Of a stretch of DNA of 64,000 nucleotides, positions 42,076-51,699 are shown piece by piece; the first letter of the stretch is position 1; each line of letters starts with the position of its first letter. Origin of the DNA: Paratissierella segnis (GTDB lineage Bacteria; Bacillota; Clostridia; Tissierellales; Tissierellaceae). The DNA is taken from NCBI RefSeq assembly GCF_014385195.1, contig NZ_JACRTG010000012.1:41460-105459 (forward strand). Reading direction: 5' to 3'. The notes below the pieces were generated by a model that made no database searches, was not told the DNA's origin, and worked only from the letters and a program-made list of their open reading frames with translations. Both the position numbers and the translations under genes were made by a program.

Positions 42076-42861
42076 TTGAAGTTACCCATAAAGTTAATAG
42101 CATTAGATCTAGATGGAACATTGTTAGACTCAAATGACAATGTTTCACCGAATACAAATCTAAAGTTAAAAGAATTGATAGAAAGAGGGATCCATGTAGT
42201 AATTGCTACCGGAAGAACATATCGTTCAGCAGACAATGTGCAAAAAAGATTTTCACTTAATGTGCCGATTATCTCCTATAACGGTGCCAAAGTTTCTCTA
42301 CCCTCAAAAGTGGATATAACAGATAAAAAGATATCAAAAGATGAAGCAAAAAAGATATTAGAATATGCCGAGACAAATGATATGTTTGCAAAGGCTTATA
42401 TAGATGATGTAATGTATATAAACGAAGAAGATGAACATTCCATAAAATTGTCCTATAGACATGGAATTCAGTACAAGGTAATTGGGCGTTTAAGTGAAAA
42501 TATCAATAAAGATGTAAATATGATTGTAATTAGGAATAGAGATAGAACCGAATTTAATATAGATGGTTTGTTCGATGATTTAAATGTGTCAATTACAAAG
42601 TCTGTACCTCATATATATGAATTTATGGCAAAAGGAAGTTCAAAGGGAGACAGCTTAAAGACCCTTTCAAAACATTTAGGGGTAAAAAGAGAGGAAATAT
42701 TGGCAGTAGGAAATGCCCTAAATGATTTGGAGATGCTGCAATTTGCGGGAACAGGCATAGCTATGAAAAACTCCGATCCCGAATTGCTTGATATCTGGGA
42801 CAACCTTTCTTATTATACGAACAATGAAGAAGGAGTATATCGGATAATCAAAGATATTTAG
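42076..42861 (+). CDS. Cof-type HAD-IIB phosphatase
   Basis: A 261-residue HAD hydrolase with nucleophile D11 and D13 in L-D-L-D-G-T-L-L, G-R-T near 49, the K-G-x-S-K-G-D motif near 190, and V-G-N-A-L-N-D-L-E-M. The large C2 cap between 85 and 185 is typical of sugar-phosphate phosphatases. It starts at TTG 42076 after AAGGAGGAAG. Confidence 0.9.
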   Translation: MKLPIKLIALDLDGTLLDSNDNVSPNTNLKLKELIERGIHVVIATGRTYRSADNVQKRFSLNVPIISYNGAKVSLPSKVDITDKKISKDEAKKILEYAETNDMFAKAYIDDVMYINEEDEHSIKLSYRHGIQYKVIGRLSENINKDVNMIVIRNRDRTEFNIDGLFDDLNVSITKSVPHIYEFMAKGSSKGDSLKTLSKHLGVKREEILAVGNALNDLEMLQFAGTGIAMKNSDPELLDIWDNLSYYTNNEEGVYRIIKDI

Positions 42862-42913
42862 GATAAATAATTGTACTTTACATCTAAAAATAAAAGCATC
42901 TAAAAATAAAAAG

Positions 42914-42943
42914 TTCATACTAAATTCATATAAATCTTATAAT
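42914..42943 (+). promoter_or_regulatory. Direct-repeat activator site and -10 box before the efflux operon
   Basis: TTCATA, 5 bases, TTCATA (11-base period) ends 7 bases before TATAAT (42938). An 11-base direct repeat replacing the -35 is the usual mark of an OmpR/PhoB-type activator; one is encoded four genes downstream. Confidence 0.55.
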
Positions 42944-42978
42944 ATACTACTATCATAACTACTAAGGGGGATGCAAAT

Positions 42979-44211
42979 TTGAGCTTAAAGAAGTCTAACA
43001 AGAAGAAAAAAATAATCATTGGTGTCGTATGTGTACTTATAGTTGCCCTAATATGGGGACTAAAATCACGACCCAAGGAAGAACAATATGATGAAGAGAC
43101 AGCTAAGACGCAGGATGTGACCACATATTACAGCTTCAGTGGCAATATTGAATCCAAGGATAATCAAATCGTCTTTTCAAAAAATATGTTACCAATTAAG
43201 AAACTTTATGTAAAAGAAGGAGATTCAGTAAAAAAAGGAGATGTGTTGTTTACTCTTGATGATAGCAATTTAGCAGCAGGTATTGATCAGGCGCAAGCAA
43301 GCGTGGAAATAGCCAAGATCAATTATGAAAAGATGACAGGTACAGCAAAGGATCAGCAAATGGCACAGGTATCCAATGCTCTGTCAGCAGCGGAATTGAA
43401 TTTTAATGATGCTAAGTCCAATCTTGAAAAAATGACAGAGCTTTATGAAGCAGATGGCATATCAAAACAAGCATTAGACCAAGTGGAGACAGTTTATGAA
43501 TCTGCTGAATTGCAGCTTCAGTCTGCACAAGATAATTACAATTTAACTCTACGGTCAATTGAAGAAAATTCCCGAACCGCAAAAGAACAATTGAATCAAG
43601 CCGAAGCAAGTTACAATTCAGTAAAAAAACAGGTTGATGATTTAACGGTTACAGCCGAAGTAGACGGGGAGGTATCAGAAATTTTTGTTGAAGAGAATGA
43701 ATCTTTGGCAATGGGCATGCAAATAATGGAGATTGTCGATTATGATAATTTAAAGATTACAATAAAAGTTGATGAATATGATATTGGGGCATTGACAGTG
43801 GGAAAAGAAGTTAAAGTAAATATCAATACATTAGAAAAAGATGCTACTGGTATAGTCTCCAAAATATCAAATCAAGCGCAGACTATAAATGAAGTATCAT
43901 TTTTTACAGCGGATATAGATTTACAAAAAGATGATGATTTACGTGTAGGGTTGTCAGTAGAAGTCAGTGTACAAAACAAATATGCTCCAAATGCCACTAC
44001 TATTTCTATGAAAGCATTACAATTTGACAACGAAAATAAGCCATTTGTTTATATAAGAGATATGGACAATAAAGTAGTTCCTAAGCCTGTAACTGTAGGG
44101 ATTAATGATGGAAATACCGTTGAAATCATAGATGGAATAAAATCAGGGGAAGTAATTCTTGTACCTCGAAGAAGGATTATTACTATTGATGATATGATGC
44201 AGATGAACTAG
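42979..44211 (+). CDS. HlyD/MacA-like efflux adaptor
   Basis: A 410-residue membrane-fusion protein: N-terminal transmembrane anchor (residues 10-27), a biotinyl-lipoyl-like half (V-K-E-G-D-S-V-K-K-G-D-V-L near 75), a coiled coil (about 95-210) and a beta-barrel end. It links the ABC transporter to a partner outside the membrane. It starts at TTG 42979. The operon continues with ATPase, permease, response regulator, kinase and TolC-like genes. Confidence 0.9.
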   Translation: MSLKKSNKKKKIIIGVVCVLIVALIWGLKSRPKEEQYDEETAKTQDVTTYYSFSGNIESKDNQIVFSKNMLPIKKLYVKEGDSVKKGDVLFTLDDSNLAAGIDQAQASVEIAKINYEKMTGTAKDQQMAQVSNALSAAELNFNDAKSNLEKMTELYEADGISKQALDQVETVYESAELQLQSAQDNYNLTLRSIEENSRTAKEQLNQAEASYNSVKKQVDDLTVTAEVDGEVSEIFVEENESLAMGMQIMEIVDYDNLKITIKVDEYDIGALTVGKEVKVNINTLEKDATGIVSKISNQAQTINEVSFFTADIDLQKDDDLRVGLSVEVSVQNKYAPNATTISMKALQFDNENKPFVYIRDMDNKVVPKPVTVGINDGNTVEIIDGIKSGEVILVPRRRIITIDDMMQMN

Positions 44212-44224
44212 GAGGTATTTCATA

Positions 44225-44917
44225 ATGGCTAAAGAGATTATTCATATGAGAAATATAATAAAATCATATCAATTGGGCGATCAGGAACAAATTGTTTTAA
44301 AAGGGGTGGATTTGGATGTTTATGATGGAGAATTTGTTTCCATTTTAGGACCTTCAGGTTCGGGTAAATCTACCATGATGAATATTATAGGCTGTTTGGA
44401 TACTCCTACTAGCGGAGAGTACTATCTGTCGGAACGTAAAATCAAAGACTTAGATGAAAAAGAACTTGCTCATATTCGCAGCAAAGAGATTGGGTTTGTA
44501 TTTCAACAATTTCAGCTGTTGCCAAGATTGGATGCAACTGAAAATGTGGAATTACCTTTGATATATTCCGGTGTTTCAGTGTCAGAGAGAAGAAGTAGGG
44601 CAAAGGAGATGCTTGTAAAGGTTGGATTAGAGGATAGGCTTGATTATTATCCAAATCAATTGTCCGGCGGGCAGCAGCAGCGTGTTGCAATCGCAAGGGC
44701 ATTATCCACCAATCCTACGATTCTACTTGCTGATGAGCCAACCGGTGCCCTAGATCAAAAAACAGGGCATCAAGTAATGGCATTGTTTAGAGAGCTTAAT
44801 GAGGAAGGGCGAACTATAATCATGATTACCCATGACATCAACATAGCAAAAAATGCCAGCAGGACAGTAGAGATTTTGGATGGAAACTTGACTGGAGGTG
44901 TGGTAAATTATGATTAA
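44225..44917 (+). CDS. MacB/LolD-type ABC transporter ATPase
   Basis: A 230-residue ATPase with Walker A at 42-50 (G-P-S-G-S-G-K-S-T), signature L-S-G-G-Q-Q-Q-R at 146-153, Walker B I-L-L-A-D-E-P and the switch histidine in M-I-T-H-D. It overlaps the permease gene by eight bases. Confidence 0.95.
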   Translation: MAKEIIHMRNIIKSYQLGDQEQIVLKGVDLDVYDGEFVSILGPSGSGKSTMMNIIGCLDTPTSGEYYLSERKIKDLDEKELAHIRSKEIGFVFQQFQLLPRLDATENVELPLIYSGVSVSERRSRAKEMLVKVGLEDRLDYYPNQLSGGQQQRVAIARALSTNPTILLADEPTGALDQKTGHQVMALFRELNEEGRTIIMITHDINIAKNASRTVEILDGNLTGGVVNYD

Positions 44918-46109
44918 GGAAAGCATAAAAATGTCATGGAAAAATATTGTCCATAACAAGATGCGTTCTTTCCTAACTACCCTTGGAATAGTTATTGGCG
45001 TTACAGCAATTATAGCCCTAATTACCATTGTTGAGGGAGTAAACAATGAGATGAACAGTCAATTTGCAAGTTTAGGAGCCGGTAAAATTACAGTGTTAGC
45101 ATATGGTACTCCGTTGAAGCAAGGGCTTAATGACAATGATTTGCAAAAGCTCCTTGAAATAGATAATGTATTGGGAATATCTCCTACACTATCAATGGAT
45201 GCGTCCGTTGTGAGGGATTCACTTTTAGAAGAAAATGTTGTGGTAGAGGGGAAAAATGATGTATATTTTAGACACAATTCGGAACTTATATTAAAAGGAA
45301 GAGATTTTAATATATTGGATATGGAAAATAAAAACCGAGTGGCAATTATCAATCAGGATTTGGAAAGGATATTGTTTTTCGGGGAGGACTCCCTTGGTAA
45401 GGATATACAGATAAATGGAATAACCTATCAGGTTGTAGGAGTCTTAGATGAAGCTGTTGCTACAGATGTTATGTCAGTGATGGAAACCAGAATGGGGAAA
45501 AAATCAGATGGAAAAGCGATTATTCCCTATAGGACTGCAATGGGAATGGCTGGGATAAGCAACATCTCATCTCTGGAAATACTTATTGATGATACCAATA
45601 GGACAGATGAAGTAATCAAAGATACGGAAAATGTACTGAACGAAGCTTTCAATTATAAAGATGATAGCTATACGGTTATCAATTTAGATAGTCTCCTTGA
45701 CGCTATGGATACTATGTCAAATATGATGACGACAATGCTTGCCGGTATTGCGTCGATTGCTCTATTGGTAGGAGGTATAGGTATTATGAATATGATGCTC
45801 GTATCTGTAACAGAGCGTACTACGGAAATCGGCCTTAGAAAGGCGCTTGGTGCAACTCCGGGGAGTATTCAGCTTCAATTTCTGATTGAGTCTATTTTCT
45901 TATCTCTGCTTGGAGGCTTTATAGGACTCGTATTGGGAGTGTCACTTTCATGGGCTGTTACTACCTTATTGGGTATTCCTTTCCAAATATCTACAGGAGC
46001 AATAACTCTGGGAGTTGGGTTTTCCGCTTCAGTGGGGATTATATTTGGCTGGGCGCCTGCCAGAAATGCAAGCAAACTCGATCCTATCGATGCGTTGAGG
46101 AGCGTTTAA
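44910..46109 (+). CDS. MacB/FtsX-type ABC permease
   Basis: A 399-residue permease. One N-terminal helix (about 17-40), a large extracytoplasmic domain (about 45-270) and three C-terminal helices with the family motif E-R-T-x-E-I-G-L-R-K-A-L-G-A near 303-316. It acts with the ATPase and adaptor as a mechanotransmission exporter. Confidence 0.93.
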   Translation: MIKESIKMSWKNIVHNKMRSFLTTLGIVIGVTAIIALITIVEGVNNEMNSQFASLGAGKITVLAYGTPLKQGLNDNDLQKLLEIDNVLGISPTLSMDASVVRDSLLEENVVVEGKNDVYFRHNSELILKGRDFNILDMENKNRVAIINQDLERILFFGEDSLGKDIQINGITYQVVGVLDEAVATDVMSVMETRMGKKSDGKAIIPYRTAMGMAGISNISSLEILIDDTNRTDEVIKDTENVLNEAFNYKDDSYTVINLDSLLDAMDTMSNMMTTMLAGIASIALLVGGIGIMNMMLVSVTERTTEIGLRKALGATPGSIQLQFLIESIFLSLLGGFIGLVLGVSLSWAVTTLLGIPFQISTGAITLGVGFSASVGIIFGWAPARNASKLDPIDALRSV

Positions 46110-46132
46110 GATAATATTTAAGAGGTGGAGCT

Positions 46133-46807
46133 ATGCTCAATATTTTGGTTGTTGAAGATGATAAAAACCTTAGAAAGTTAATGACCGCGGTTTTATTAAA
46201 GAATGATTACAATGTCTTAAGTGCAGAAGATGGAATCAAAGCTTTGGAAATCATGGAATCGTCTCATGTTGATTTGCTGATAAGCGACATTATGATGCCA
46301 AATATGGATGGCTATGAGCTTACTAGGCTGCTTAGAGAAGCAAATTATAATTTGCCCATTCTTATGATTACTGCAAAGGAAACCCTTGATGATAAAAAGA
46401 AGGGGTTTTCTGTGGGAACTGATGACTATATGGTCAAACCCATTGATATGGACGAAATGCTTTTGAGAGTAGCCGCATTGCTTAGAAGATCTCGAATTAT
46501 GAATGAAAACCGACTTGAAATAAATGACGTAGTTTTGGATTATAATGCTTTGACTGTTACAAGAAATGGGGAGTCTATACTCCTACCTAAAAAGGAGTTC
46601 TATCTATTATTTAAGCTTTTGAGCTATCCGAAACAAATATTTACCAGAAGTCAGTTGATGGATGAGATTTGGGGAATGGATTCTGAAGCGGATGAGCGTA
46701 CAGTTGATGTTCACATTAAAAGACTCAGAGAAAAATTTGCAGACTTTCCCGAATTTGATATTGTAACAGTTAGGGGTCTAGGCTACAAAGCGGAGAAGAA
46801 GCTATGA
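46133..46807 (+). CDS. OmpR/PhoB-family response regulator
   Basis: A 224-residue regulator: receiver domain with phosphoacceptor D52 (I-S-D-I-M-M-P) and K102 (V-K-P), then a winged helix (about 128-222) ending V-R-G-L-G-Y-K. It is the likely binder of the TTCATA direct repeat upstream of the operon. It overlaps the kinase gene by four bases. Confidence 0.93.
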   Translation: MLNILVVEDDKNLRKLMTAVLLKNDYNVLSAEDGIKALEIMESSHVDLLISDIMMPNMDGYELTRLLREANYNLPILMITAKETLDDKKKGFSVGTDDYMVKPIDMDEMLLRVAALLRRSRIMNENRLEINDVVLDYNALTVTRNGESILLPKKEFYLLFKLLSYPKQIFTRSQLMDEIWGMDSEADERTVDVHIKRLREKFADFPEFDIVTVRGLGYKAEKKL

Positions 46808-48102
46808 AAAAGCTTAACAAAAAGCTTGTATTCTTTTTTATAGCTTTGATGATTATTTCTTCAGCATTGTCTTTTATTCCATCTGCCATATATTATAACA
46901 AAGGTGCTATAAAGGAAATAAAACAAAATCAACAATCGATTGCCATATCTATATTGGAATTGAGGCAAAAAACTGATTTAAGCGTAGAAGAAATAGTAAA
47001 GATAATGTCAAATTTCATGCAAAATATTTATATAATCGAAGATATTGATTTTATGGAGATTAGTAATGATGATGTAAATAGGATTAAAAATCAAGAGATT
47101 GTTTTTTTGTCAAATTCCCAAAAACATACAGCAACAACTATATTTATGCTGGACGGTTTTTATATTGGGATTGGATTATATCCACATGATAGCATATTCA
47201 ATATGGTGGCGTCACGTGTAGTTCTTACTCTATTGTGCTATGTTGGTATTGGCGCTGTTTTGATTATTGTATCTGCCAACAGAGTTGTAAGACCTATTAT
47301 AAGACTTTCCGGAGCTACTCAGGAAGTTGCGAAGGGCAATTTTGATATACAAATTGAAAATAACAGCAAAGATGAAGTAGGTAAGCTCATAGATAATTTT
47401 AACAAGATGACCAAGGAATTGAAAAGCATAGAGTATTTACGCAAGGATTTCATAAGCAGCGTATCCCATGAATTCAAGACGCCTGTAGCTTCTATTCAAG
47501 GGTTTGCAAAGCTTTTGCAAAACAATGATTTGACTGAAGAAGAAAGGCAGGAGTATACTCAAATCATTATTGAGGAAACTTCCAGAATGTCGAAACTTTC
47601 CTCAAATATTTTAAATTTATCAAGGCTTGAGAATCAAGAAATGATTGGCAACAAGACGGTATTTTCTTTGGATGAGCAAATCAGAAAATCTATTTTGCTC
47701 CTTGAGCCGGAATGGAGTAAAAAGAATATTGAGTTTGATATCGAACTGGATTCGGTGCAATTTAAGGGAGATGAGGAACTCCTTCAGCAAGTATGGTTAA
47801 ATCTATTAAGCAATGCAATCAAGTTTTCTTATGAAAATGGGATAATCACAGTTAGATTGTATGAAATAGGTTCAGTTGTGAAGGTAAAGATTAGCGATAC
47901 AGGTGTAGGAATGAGTGAAGAAGTGCAAGAAAGGATTTTTGAAAAGTTTTACAAGGAGGATTCGGCGCACTCCTTTGAAGGAAGCGGATTGGGACTATCC
48001 CTTGTAAAGCGTATAGTAGATTTGTGCGGCGGCAAAATTTATGTAAAGAGCAGCCTTGGTAGAGGGTCTACTTTTACCATAGAACTAACTATGATGGAGT
48101 AA
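46804..48102 (+). CDS. Sensor histidine kinase
   Basis: A 432-residue kinase with two membrane helices (about 8-28 and 138-158) around a 110-residue sensor loop, a HAMP domain (160-210), the phosphorylated H222 in S-V-S-H-E-F-K-T-P, an N box (N-L-L-S-N-A-I-K) and G boxes (D-T-G-V-G-M and G-S-G-L-G-L-S-L). It is embedded in the efflux operon it probably controls. Confidence 0.94.
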   Translation: MKKLNKKLVFFFIALMIISSALSFIPSAIYYNKGAIKEIKQNQQSIAISILELRQKTDLSVEEIVKIMSNFMQNIYIIEDIDFMEISNDDVNRIKNQEIVFLSNSQKHTATTIFMLDGFYIGIGLYPHDSIFNMVASRVVLTLLCYVGIGAVLIIVSANRVVRPIIRLSGATQEVAKGNFDIQIENNSKDEVGKLIDNFNKMTKELKSIEYLRKDFISSVSHEFKTPVASIQGFAKLLQNNDLTEEERQEYTQIIIEETSRMSKLSSNILNLSRLENQEMIGNKTVFSLDEQIRKSILLLEPEWSKKNIEFDIELDSVQFKGDEELLQQVWLNLLSNAIKFSYENGIITVRLYEIGSVVKVKISDTGVGMSEEVQERIFEKFYKEDSAHSFEGSGLGLSLVKRIVDLCGGKIYVKSSLGRGSTFTIELTMME

Positions 48103-48144
48103 TAAACATAGTGAATTGTGAAGTTTTTTTAAGGAGGAAAAATT

Positions 48145-49299
48145 ATGAAGAAAAAATTGATTATTTATGTAATAGCATTCTCTGTATTTGCATCGATATT
48201 GATGCCTAATTATACTTATGCAGCAAAGGGAGATACCGTTTCATTGAGTTTAGATGCGGCAATAAACTATGCCCTCGAAAACAGCAAGGATATAGCAATA
48301 AAGGAAGCAGAACTTGAAAAGGCAAAGGTAAAGTACAATGATGATATTAGGGCTGTAAAAAGCGGAGAGAAAAATGTTGACGATTATCCGACTAGAGATC
48401 CTATTTTCAATGAGGCTATTACCGATGCCGCTTTAAATCAAGGAATGATCAATAGCGGAGCTTTAAGAAAATCCGTTGAGCTTCCATATGATATTGCAAA
48501 ATGGAATCTAGAAATGAAAAGGAATGAAATTAAGTACAATGTTGAAAAGGCATATTATGATTTGCTTCAAATGGAGAAGGAGTTGGAGATTGTAGTAGAG
48601 AATCTTAAATTATCCGAGAAGCAATACAATCAAGGCAAAGTGAAATATGACTTAGGAACTATTTCCAATCAAGAGCTTTTAGGGCTTGAAATGGGAGTAC
48701 TTAAGGCTCAAAATATGTATGAATCAACGAAAATGTATAGAGATTTGCAGGTAATGAGCTTTCAAAATACTTTAGATATGCCCTTTGATAGTGACATCAA
48801 GCTAACTGATACAATCAAATATAAAGAACATGAGGAAATAGATTTGGAAGCATCTGTTAAAAAGGGATTAGAGAACAGCGCAATGATAAAGATGTCACAA
48901 GAGAATTATGAATTGGCCAAGATGACTTTAAAAGGTATCAGCGGGAGATATCCTGAAAATACCTACAGATACAAAGAACAACAAGCCGAGGTCGCTAAGG
49001 CAGAGGAAAGCTTGGAAACCGCAAGAAATGGAGTAGAAATGATGGTTAGAAGCTCATACTTAAACCTTCTTACTGCTGAAAAACAAATTAAGACTTATGA
49101 AAAAACAATAGAACAAGCTCAAAAGACACTTGAGATAGCAGAATTGAGCTTCGATTTAGGACAAAGTACAGCAACGGAAGTGATACAGGCAAATCTCAAT
49201 TTGATGAATGCTAAAAAAGAACTGTCCGCTCAAATCCATGCATATAATATGGCATTGCTTGATTATGAAAATAGTATAGGGTTTGGTAAAGGAATGTAG
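48145..49299 (+). CDS. TolC-family protein
   Basis: A 384-residue exported protein with a signal peptide ending Y-A-A (about residue 27), followed by long coiled-coil helices with N-Y-A-L-E-N-S near 40 and two TolC-like repeats (A-x-x-x-L-L-x-x-E-K-x-L near 140 and again near 310). It is shorter than enterobacterial TolC. Its presence beside MacA/MacB-like genes completes a tripartite exporter layout. In a single-membrane cell its role would be unclear, as a wall-spanning conduit or a diverged lipid-binding protein. Confidence 0.85.
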   Translation: MKKKLIIYVIAFSVFASILMPNYTYAAKGDTVSLSLDAAINYALENSKDIAIKEAELEKAKVKYNDDIRAVKSGEKNVDDYPTRDPIFNEAITDAALNQGMINSGALRKSVELPYDIAKWNLEMKRNEIKYNVEKAYYDLLQMEKELEIVVENLKLSEKQYNQGKVKYDLGTISNQELLGLEMGVLKAQNMYESTKMYRDLQVMSFQNTLDMPFDSDIKLTDTIKYKEHEEIDLEASVKKGLENSAMIKMSQENYELAKMTLKGISGRYPENTYRYKEQQAEVAKAEESLETARNGVEMMVRSSYLNLLTAEKQIKTYEKTIEQAQKTLEIAELSFDLGQSTATEVIQANLNLMNAKKELSAQIHAYNMALLDYENSIGFGKGM

Positions 49300-49324
49300 C
49301 ATTAGATGGAAGATTACAAGATAA

Positions 49325-49386
49325 TTACAATTTAGTTACATTTTCTATAATCCTTTGACAATCACTACCTTTAATTATAATATAAA
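49325..49386 (+). promoter_or_regulatory. PhoP-box-like direct repeat and promoter
   Basis: ATTACA, 5 bases, GTTACA (11-base period, 49324-49340), then TTGACA at 49355 with TATAAT-like sequence at 49376-49386, before the stalk-domain gene. A similar repeat in reverse orientation lies at 55063. Confidence 0.4.
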
Positions 49387-49411
49387 GTTATAACAAATAG
49401 GAGGTAATAAT

Positions 49412-50119
49412 ATGAAAAAGAATTATAAGAAAATGTCAGTTGTTGTGGCTGTAATGATATTTGTCATTTCCATAACTTCAATAAGTTTAGCAGCACCAAC
49501 GGCTAAGAATCTTAAGGCTTACTACAACAATATAAGAGTTTTTAGGAACGGATCGCAAGTATCAATATCAACTCAACCATTTATAGTTGATGGAACAACA
49601 TATGTTCCTTTGAGAGCTATATCAGAATTACTTGAGAAAGATGTGACTTGGGATCAATCAACTTATACAGTAGGTATAAATGACAAACCGGGTTCAAGCT
49701 CTACTGAATTGTATAATCAAATTTACAACTATCAATTACAAATATCTCAGCTTGAAAGCAAGATAAAAGATCTTGAATCAAAATTGGATAAGAAGGAAGA
49801 ATCTTCTTCCATGACTATTAAAGAGTTGCAGAAACAACTTAATAAGGACTATGGCACTTACAAGAAGATAGACTTTGATATCAATTTAACTGAAAAGAAG
49901 AGCAGTATTACAGTAAAAATTTATTTTGATGATGAAAAATTTTATGATTTAGATGATAAGTATATCGAATCTTTCGTAGAAGATATAGTTGATGATATCA
50001 CAGATGAATTTGAAGATATGGAGATTTCAGGATATATTGAAGATGACTATACCGATGAGGAAGTAGTTACATTCTCAGTAAATAGCAAAGGTAAACTAAG
50101 CGTAGATATAGACTTTTAG
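49412..50119 (+). CDS. Exported stalk-domain (copper amine oxidase N-like) protein
   Basis: A 235-residue protein with a signal peptide (cleavage near residue 27, S-L-A-A-P), a stalk domain (F-I-V-D-G-T-T-Y-V-P-L-R-A-I-S-E-L-L near 55-72), a coiled coil (about 105-130) and an acidic Asp/Glu-rich domain. It is an extracellular wall-associated protein of unknown role. The name refers to domain similarity, not oxidase activity. Confidence 0.8.
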   Translation: MKKNYKKMSVVVAVMIFVISITSISLAAPTAKNLKAYYNNIRVFRNGSQVSISTQPFIVDGTTYVPLRAISELLEKDVTWDQSTYTVGINDKPGSSSTELYNQIYNYQLQISQLESKIKDLESKLDKKEESSSMTIKELQKQLNKDYGTYKKIDFDINLTEKKSSITVKIYFDDEKFYDLDDKYIESFVEDIVDDITDEFEDMEISGYIEDDYTDEEVVTFSVNSKGKLSVDIDF

Positions 50120-50123
50120 TTTA

Positions 50124-50155
50124 AACGCCTAACTTTAAAAAAGTTAGGCGTTTTT
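50124..50155 (+). terminator. Terminator after stalk-domain gene
   Basis: AACGCCTAACTT and AAGTTAGGCGTT form a perfect 12-bp stem, followed by Ts. Confidence 0.93.
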
Positions 50156-50159
50156 ACAT

Positions 50160-50586
50160 ACCTAAATCACTGCAGGATGTCATTCTGAACGAAAGTGAAG
50201 AATCCATGTTTAAGACCCTAAAGCTTGACCTCAATATGACAGTATAATCACTGCTGTGTCATTCTGAACGTAGTGAAGAATCTCTGTTAGTTTTCTGCTC
50301 TTCACTCTTCACTATCTTAAAACCGGAGATCCTTCGATAGTTAGGTTAATCCTGCCCGGCTCAGGATGACATCAGCAGTAAATTCGGGTATATAAATGCC
50401 GTATAATCACTGCAGGAGTCATTCTGGAACGAAGTGAAGAATCTCTGTTAAAGGCCCTAAATCTCGACCCCAACAACTCTTCACTCTTAGTTCTTAGCTC
50501 TTCACTTTTCTTTCAATTGTGAATTGTGAATTGTGAACTGTGAATTGTGAATTGTGAACTGTGAATTGTGAATTGTGAATTGAATT
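50160..50586. repeat. Large composite repeat block; 50360-50528 duplicated
   Basis: Three GTCATTCTG..GAAGAATC elements, one GAGATCCTTCG..CTCAGGATGAC element and a TTGTGAATTG/TTGTGAACTG tract fill the 503-base gap. Bases 50360-50528 recur without mismatch at 51800-51968. Confidence 0.9.
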
Positions 50587-50622
50587 AGGGAATAATAAAT
50601 AATAGAATGGATTATAAGGGAG

Positions 50623-51699
50623 GTGTTTATCATTCAAAAAAATAATATAGAAAGAATCCTATACTTGGATATATTACGCATATTGTCCATATTTGGCGTA
50701 GTTGTGCTTCATGTTTCAGCACCATTTTTAACTACTTTAGATAGTAACGGTATACAATGGTGGTGGTCAGGAAATATTTTTGATTCTTTAAGCAGATGGT
50801 GTGTGCCGGTATTGATTATGATAAGCGGTAAGTTGATCTTAGGGAGTAAAAAGTATAATGATATAGGCGAATTCTTGGGAAAAAGGCTTACAAAAATCTT
50901 AATTCCTTTAATCTTTTGGAGTATATTGTACTTTATTTGGGTAGGCAGATCTAATTTGAGTCTGGATATTACACTGATTACCGGTATTTTAACAAGAATA
51001 TATGAAGGAAGTATAGTTACTCATTTTTGGTATTTATATATGTTGATCGGATTATATTTATTTACACCTATAATTAAACCCTTCATACAGGATTACAATA
51101 AATCCGGAACTAAATATTTTCTATTCATTTGGTTTATAGCAAATGGGATTTTTGAATTTATTGGAAGGCTTAGCGGACTTAATTCGGGTATTTATTTGCA
51201 GCTTTTTCATTGGAGTTTAGGGTTTTATGTTTTAGGCTATTTTTTGGACAGGGAAGATATGAAGCCTAAAAATAGAATAATACTATATATTTTGGGCTTT
51301 ATAGGGCTTATGAGTACAATTTTCGGTACATATTATTTAATGAGTAAGAGTAATGGAGTTTTTAGGGACAATTTTTATTCTTACCTTGCTCCTAATGTAA
51401 TATTTACGGCTATAGGAGTTTTTGTTTTATTTAAATACATCAAATGGGAAAAGATAATTCCAGCCGGAGGATTCTTGCAAAGAGCAGTCCAAAGCATCAA
51501 TAAAACGAGCTTTGGTATATATCTTGTTCATCCGCTTATAATAGATATTTTAAAGTCGGGATATATAGGTATAAACATTTATCCGCTGATGTTTAATCAT
51601 GTAATAGGCATACCCTTGATAGGGATTGTTGTATTCATACTATCACATATAATAATTTGGTTGATACAACGTATCCCGATCTTTAGAAAGGTTGTATAA
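50623..51699 (+). CDS. Acyltransferase family 3 (surface polysaccharide O-acyltransferase type)
   Basis: A 358-residue membrane protein with about ten helices. The catalytic-type histidine is in V-V-L-H-V-S-A-P near 27-34, and R-W-C-V-P-V-L-I-M-I-S-G near 57 is typical. Such enzymes transfer acyl groups to cell-surface polysaccharide. The GTG at 50623 overlaps the AAGGGAGG ribosome site; the correctly spaced codon is ATT at 50632, so a rare ATT start is possible. It is bracketed by a 169-base perfect direct repeat. Confidence 0.85.
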   Translation: MFIIQKNNIERILYLDILRILSIFGVVVLHVSAPFLTTLDSNGIQWWWSGNIFDSLSRWCVPVLIMISGKLILGSKKYNDIGEFLGKRLTKILIPLIFWSILYFIWVGRSNLSLDITLITGILTRIYEGSIVTHFWYLYMLIGLYLFTPIIKPFIQDYNKSGTKYFLFIWFIANGIFEFIGRLSGLNSGIYLQLFHWSLGFYVLGYFLDREDMKPKNRIILYILGFIGLMSTIFGTYYLMSKSNGVFRDNFYSYLAPNVIFTAIGVFVLFKYIKWEKIIPAGGFLQRAVQSINKTSFGIYLVHPLIIDILKSGYIGINIYPLMFNHVIGIPLIGIVVFILSHIIIWLIQRIPIFRKVV

